Shown here one piece after another: positions 59,310-64,000 of a DNA stretch of 64,000 bases (positions within the stretch are counted from its first letter, which is position 1; every line of letters starts with the position of its first letter). The DNA lies in NCBI RefSeq assembly GCF_027887165.1, contig NC_077233.1, positions 228,122,872-228,186,871 of the forward strand, read 5' to 3'. The notes beneath the pieces were generated by a model. It saw nothing but the letters and a program-made list of their open reading frames with translations. It made no database searches and was not told the origin of the DNA. The translations under genes were made by a program, and so were the position numbers. The stretch comes from Monodelphis domestica (lineage: Eukaryota; Chordata; Mammalia; Didelphimorphia; Didelphidae).

Positions 59310-61440
59310 AAATGTCTAGTGGCTTTTTATTGTGGTGGCAAAGAACTGGAGACTGGAAGGATGTACATCAATTGGGGAATGGTTGAACATTATGGTATGT
59401 CATTATAATGAAATACTTTTGTGACATAATAAATGACAAACATCAGATCTCTGACAAAGGCTGCATTTCTCCAGTATATAGAGAATTGGGTCAAATGTAT
59501 AAGAATACAAGTCATTCTCCAACTAATAAATGACCAAAGGATATGAACAGGCAGTTCTTGGATGAAAAAAATCAAGATCATCTATAGTCATATGAAAAAC
59601 CTCCAAATCACTATTGATTAGAGAAATGCAAATTAAATAACTCTGAGATAACCTATCAGACTGGCAAATATGACAAAAATGGAAAATGATAAATGCTGGA
59701 GGGGATGTGGGAAAATTGGAACACTAATACACTGTTGGGGGAGTTGTGAATTGATACAACCATTCTGGAGAGTGTGAACCTTAAAAATTCCCAGACCCTA
59801 CTTCATAAGATTGGATTAAGACCATTCCCCATTTGGGCAGTGAACTCTACTTAGATCAGGAATGTGAGAACTCTACTTCTCCTACTTAAGTCTGCCCTAG
59901 GGGAAGATAAAGTTGTAAACTCTTTTCTGAACAATGAAAAATACTTAAACCCATACTTATAATAAGGCAAAAAGTTCTTAAGATAAGTACCTATAAAGGT
60001 CAAGCAACTTGTGAATTTACAAGGAACAAAGAGCCGAGAAACTTACTCAGAGCTTTCCTGGTGTGAATTACTCAAAAATTTACACCTTCTTAGGTGTGGA
60101 CTAAGAATGGTCTGTCCTTTGAAAAACATCTACTGTGATTGGTAGATGGAAGAACTTAGGGGAGGTGACATAGGAGAAAATTCCCTATATAAGGAGATGA
60201 CAGGCTCTTAAGAAAGAAAACAGTCTCTAAGGAGGCTGTTGAGAAGAAGAGTCTCTAAGGAGGCTCTGAAGAGAGTCTGATGGCTGGCTGAACTGGTGTC
60301 TGAATCCTTGCTTGAACAGATCTTATGGTGAGTGATTAAGGACTGACTGATCTTTCTCTTAAGACTCAGATCTAGGCCATGTTGGCTTAAGGCCCTTCAT
60401 ACTTATTCCTTTCTTACTCTTTCTCTCTTTCTTTAATTCCTCATTGTATTAATTAATTAAAATCTCTATAAACCCAATTGACTTGGGTATATTTCATAAT
60501 TGGGAATATTTCCCTGGCGACCACCATATATATTGATTTAAAAACAAGACACTGTAGTGAAAACATATTTTCTGTGGTCACAATTTACTCATCCACTCTT
60601 TTAGCGGCCACAAATTAAGTCTTCCACTATTTTAATCACTACAGTTTATGACACCCAACCATTTTAACTCTTACAGTTTATGGCTCCCACTCTTTTAAAT
60701 CTTACAAGAGCAATCTGAAACCATACCCCAAAGATATAAACATGCAGACCCTTTGATCCCATAATACTATTCATAAGTCTGTATCCCAAAGAGATCAAAG
60801 ATAGAGGGAATAGACCTATTTGTATAACAATATGTATAGCAGCTATTTTGTGGTGGCAAAATATTGGAAAATGAAGAAATGTCTTTCATTTGGGGAATTG
60901 TTGAACAAATTGTGGTATATGGTTGCAATGGAATACTGTTGTACCATAAGAAATGACAAAGATTTCAGAAAATTTTAGAAAAACCTTTATGAACTAGTGC
61001 AAAGTGAAGTGAGCAGAACCAGGAGAACATTGTATACAGTAACAAGAATATTGTACAATGATTAATTGTGAAGAACTAAACTATTAGCAGAAATGTAAGG
61101 ATCCAAGATAGCTCCAAGAGATTCATGACAAAAAAAGACTATCTATTGCCATAGAAGGAACTGTCAAGAGTAGGAATGCAGCTCAAACCATACCATTTCT
61201 CACTTTATTTTCTTTATGAAATTTTTCTTGTATATGTTACATATGTCTTCTTTCACAACATGAAGATTATAGAAATTTGTATTGTTTGACAATACAGGAA
61301 TAACTTATAATAGATTATTTAATATTTGGGGAGGTGGGAAAGGAGGGAGGGAAGAAGAGAATTTGGAGTTCAAAAGGTCAGAAAATAATTGGTTAAAATT
61401 GTTTTTATATGTAATCTAAAAAATAAAAGGAATTTTTTAA
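59310..61440 (+). mobile_element. L1 3' UTR, split by a solo LTR
   Basis: The L1 3' region starts near 59310 (TTGTGGTGGCAAAGAACTGG) and runs to 59772. It resumes at 60707 and continues to an AATAAA and A-rich end near 61430. The phrase CATTCTGGAGAG/CAATCTG is split exactly by the LTR. Confidence 0.8.
59773..60706 (+). mobile_element. solo LTR (family A) with 4-bp duplication
   Basis: 934 bp from TGTGAACCTTAAAAATTC to AAATCTTACA, flanked by AGAG at 59769-59772 and 60707-60710. Contains GGGGAAGATAAAGTTGTAAA, GGTGACATAGGAGAAAATTC, a TATATAAGG promoter-like site (60186-60194) and CAATTGACTTGGGTATATTT. Closest to the 10646-11590 copy in structure. Confidence 0.9.
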
Positions 61441-62010
61441 AATGACAAATAGGATGATTTGAAAAAACCTGGAAAAACTTCTATGAAGTGGCAAAGTGAC
61501 GTGAGTAGAACCAAGAGAATGTTGTACACAGTAACAGCAATAATGTACAATGATCAACTATGAATGACAACTATTATCAGCAACGGAAGGATCTAAGACA
61601 ACTCAAAGGTACTTGTGACAAAAAAGACTGAAGAAACTGATGGAGTTGGAATGCAGAGTGAAACATACCATTCTTCACTTTTTTCTCCGTGAATTTTTCT
61701 CTAATATAAGTAATACATGTCTCTTTTTACAACATGATGAACTTGGAAATATGTATTGCATGGTAACACATGTACAGCCTATTATTTATTATTATATATT
61801 ATCTGTTTTCTTGCAGAGGGATGAGACTGGGAGGGGGAAAGGAAGGAGAGAACACAGGTTATAAAATGTCAGAAAATATTTAAAATTATATAAACATGTG
61901 AAAAAGGAAAGTATATTTGTGATCTATAAGGAATAATGAAAAGAATGGTTTCAGAGGAACTTGTATATACTGATGCAGAGTGAAGTAAGCAGAACCAAGT
62001 TAAAAATTTA
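61441..62010 (+). mobile_element. further L1 3' UTR fragments, head to tail
   Basis: A second 3' end (61441-61880, with TGTTGTACACAGTAACAGCA) and a partial third (61881-62010, with GATGCAGAGTGAAGTAAGCA) repeat the text of the preceding element. Confidence 0.7.
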
Positions 62011-62019
62011 TACTATAAT

Positions 62020-62280
62020 AGCTTTGGCTCTCTGGTTAGAGTGCTGGTTCTAGAGTCATGAAGACTTGAGTTTAAATTCAACCTCAAATATTTCTTAGTT
62101 GTGTGACTCTGGGCAGATCACAATCTATGATTGCTTAACAAAAAAGATACACTGAGTCCACTGGAGAAGGAAATGGCAAATGATTTCAATATTCTTGCCA
62201 AGAAAACCTCATGGCTAGCTATGGTCCTTGGGGTCAGGAAGAGTCATTCACAACTGAAAAACAATAACAACAACATTGTA
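62020..62280 (+). repeat. BovB-tailed SINE inserted in L1 3' sequence
   Basis: GCTGGTTCTAGAGTCATGAA at the head and a tail ending GAAAAACAATAACAACAACA. Confidence 0.7.
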
Positions 62281-62329
62281 AAGACAAACAACTTTGAAAG
62301 ATTTATGATCTTTGATCAATTCAATGATT

Positions 62330-62550
62330 AATCATTTTTACAGAGGACCAATGATAGAATCATTCTATGCAACTTTTGACAGAGAGGTGATAGATTTAGT
62401 TGTACAATGAGATATATATTTTTTGGAATTGGCCAATGTGAGAATTTGTTTGGCTTGATTATGCCTATTTGTTATGAAAATTATCTTTTTCTTTTTTTTC
62501 CAGTGGGGATTTGGAGATGGTAGGAGGTAGAGAAAATAAATAATTGCTAA
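62330..62550 (+). mobile_element. L1 3' UTR fragment, continued
   Basis: TTTTGACAGAGAGGTGATAG and GAGATATATATTTTTTGGAA match the L1 3' text at 12640-12670. Confidence 0.65.
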
Positions 62551-63364
62551 TGTAAATAAATAAGCATATATGCAAAACTAATCTAAGAGTTTACTTGTTG
62601 AAAGTTCCATTGAAGGAAAGAAAATCAAGGAAATCAATCAATCAATGGAAAAGTAGAGAGTAAGGATTAATAAATATTATTTTCAATAAAAATGCTTATT
62701 AATTCTCCACTAATACCTTTCTCCTCATCTTGAAACAGAGGTGACCATGGGTTCCTGATGACCATGCCAGTTGAAAATTCTGATTTCAGCACTCAGTTGC
62801 AGTGTATTAAAAAAATAAGTCCTTGGAATGAAAAAATAAAATATAAAAAGTGACATTGACAAAACACAGGAACCATTTAGTGATACAAACAAGTGATTTT
62901 TTGACACCTCTACTTCAAGAAAGCTTCGTGAAGAAAATTTTGCTAGAGAAGTCAATCATGAAGTAGATGGATTTTTCAGCCTACTGGAGTATGCTGAAAT
63001 ATACATTATTAAGATGTATACTTTCATCATAATTTTTAAAAACTAAATAAGCTCTGACATCTACTAAGTTGGAAAGGCTTCCAGAGCTGGTTTGGCAATG
63101 GACACTCTGGCTGTTGTCAGACGGTCATGAACAAAAGATTGGCCTTTAGCTAATGAATGACTTTTTTTGTGGTCATAGAAATCCATAAAAACTATTTGAG
63201 TCTCTGGATTGTCAGCAGATAGAGCTTCTGCATCAATATCATCACAGATCTTTCAGTATGACATCTCAAAAGTGAATAGTAGGGGGCAACTAGGTAGCAC
63301 AGTGGATAGAGTGCTTCTTCTTCTAAATGGAAAGCATATTTGTGATCCATAGGAATCAGTGAAA

Positions 63365-63635
63365 AGAGGGGCAGTTAGGCAGCTCAGTGGATAGAAATCT
63401 AGGCCTGCAGACAGGACATCCTGGGTTTAAATCTGGTCCAAGACATTTCTTAGCTGTGTGAATAGTGAGAAGGATGGAAGAAGAGAGGAAGGGGAGAGAG
63501 AAACAGAGAGAGAAAAGGAGAGAGAGAGAGAAGGGGAAAGAGAGAGAGAAGAATAGTGAGGACAGAAGAAAAGAGGAAGGAGAGAGGGAGGGAGGGAGGA
63601 GAGAGGGAGAGAGAGAGAGAGGGAGAGTAGTTTTC
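63365..63635 (+). repeat. SINE fragment followed by a GA-rich tract
   Basis: 63365-63460 is a SINE head and body (GGGCAGTTAGGCAGCTCAGT). From 63465 it passes into GAGA/GAAG repeats to about 63630. Confidence 0.7.
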
Positions 63636-64000
63636 CTCTCTGAAGAAACCAAAGCATAAGACAGGTCCAAAAGATAATAACTAATAAAAATTTCTTGTCT
63701 TTAATACTATCTGGTCTTGAAATTCATTACCTAGAGAATGTCTTATGTTGCATGTGTTCTATCACTGATTATTGCCAGGAAAAGCTATATAATCATATTT
63801 TGAAATGTTTTTAAATCAGATCTAAAAAGCCTGAATAAAGGTGCATGGGTGCATGCACGCCCCCCCCCCCCATATTCACACAGAGCAAAAAGGAACACTT
63901 CTATCCAAAAAAAACTACCAGTGTCAGTTACTGACCAGTGTCCTCCTGGGAAAAGGGAAGACTTTGGTCTTGATCATCCTTTCGAAGCGCTTAGAGTAAT

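Overview
The window looks like marsupial nuclear DNA, probably from an opossum-like species. The evidence is the AT-rich base composition, the many tRNA-headed SINEs (a MAR1/CORE-type family and a second family with a BovB/RTE-like 3' tail), marsupial-type L1 elements, L2 and MIR relics, and several endogenous retroviruses. The species is inferred from repeat style and was not tested by a search.

Only one convincing host protein-coding gene is present: a complete five-exon beta-parvalbumin on the + strand. It has a TATA box at 33263, a non-coding exon ending at 33352, and coding exons at 34812-34872, 36774-36906, 38461-38570 and 47618-47643. It encodes 109 residues with two intact EF-hands. 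From memory of the family it is closest to the thymic parvalbumin of birds (avian thymic hormone) and not to alpha-parvalbumin or classical oncomodulin.

Left part (1-13 kb): a minus-strand L1 5' end (1-2035), then a processed DNMT3B retropseudogene (4848-12230, minus strand) with 19-bp target-site duplications. The retropseudogene was itself hit by an L1 (5750-9002) that has a complete 5' end and ORF1 but stops inside ORF2 with no poly(A), and by a solo LTR (10646-11590). Both nested insertions have visible target-site duplications.

Middle (13-33 kb): SINEs, MIR, L2 and L1 3' ends, a second copy of the same LTR family (21897-22660), and a minus-strand betaretrovirus-like provirus (about 24870-31057). 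The provirus keeps its 5' LTR, a Lys-type primer binding site, gag, dUTPase-protease and pol. Both expected -1 frameshift signals are visible. Env and the 3' LTR are missing. It sits in an L2.

Right part (33-64 kb): the parvalbumin gene, whose 9-kb last intron holds a degenerate L1 with SINEs inside it and an 860-bp CTTC microsatellite. Then come a long CTTT/CTTC tract grown from a SINE tail, a gammaretrovirus-like integrase relic with its 3' LTR (52755-55487), a 1.2-kb LTR-like element (57814-59017), another solo LTR (59773-60706) and a cluster of L1 3' ends. Nothing resembles an operon, CRISPR array or bacterial system. The gene-free stretches not listed as repeats showed nothing I could name.
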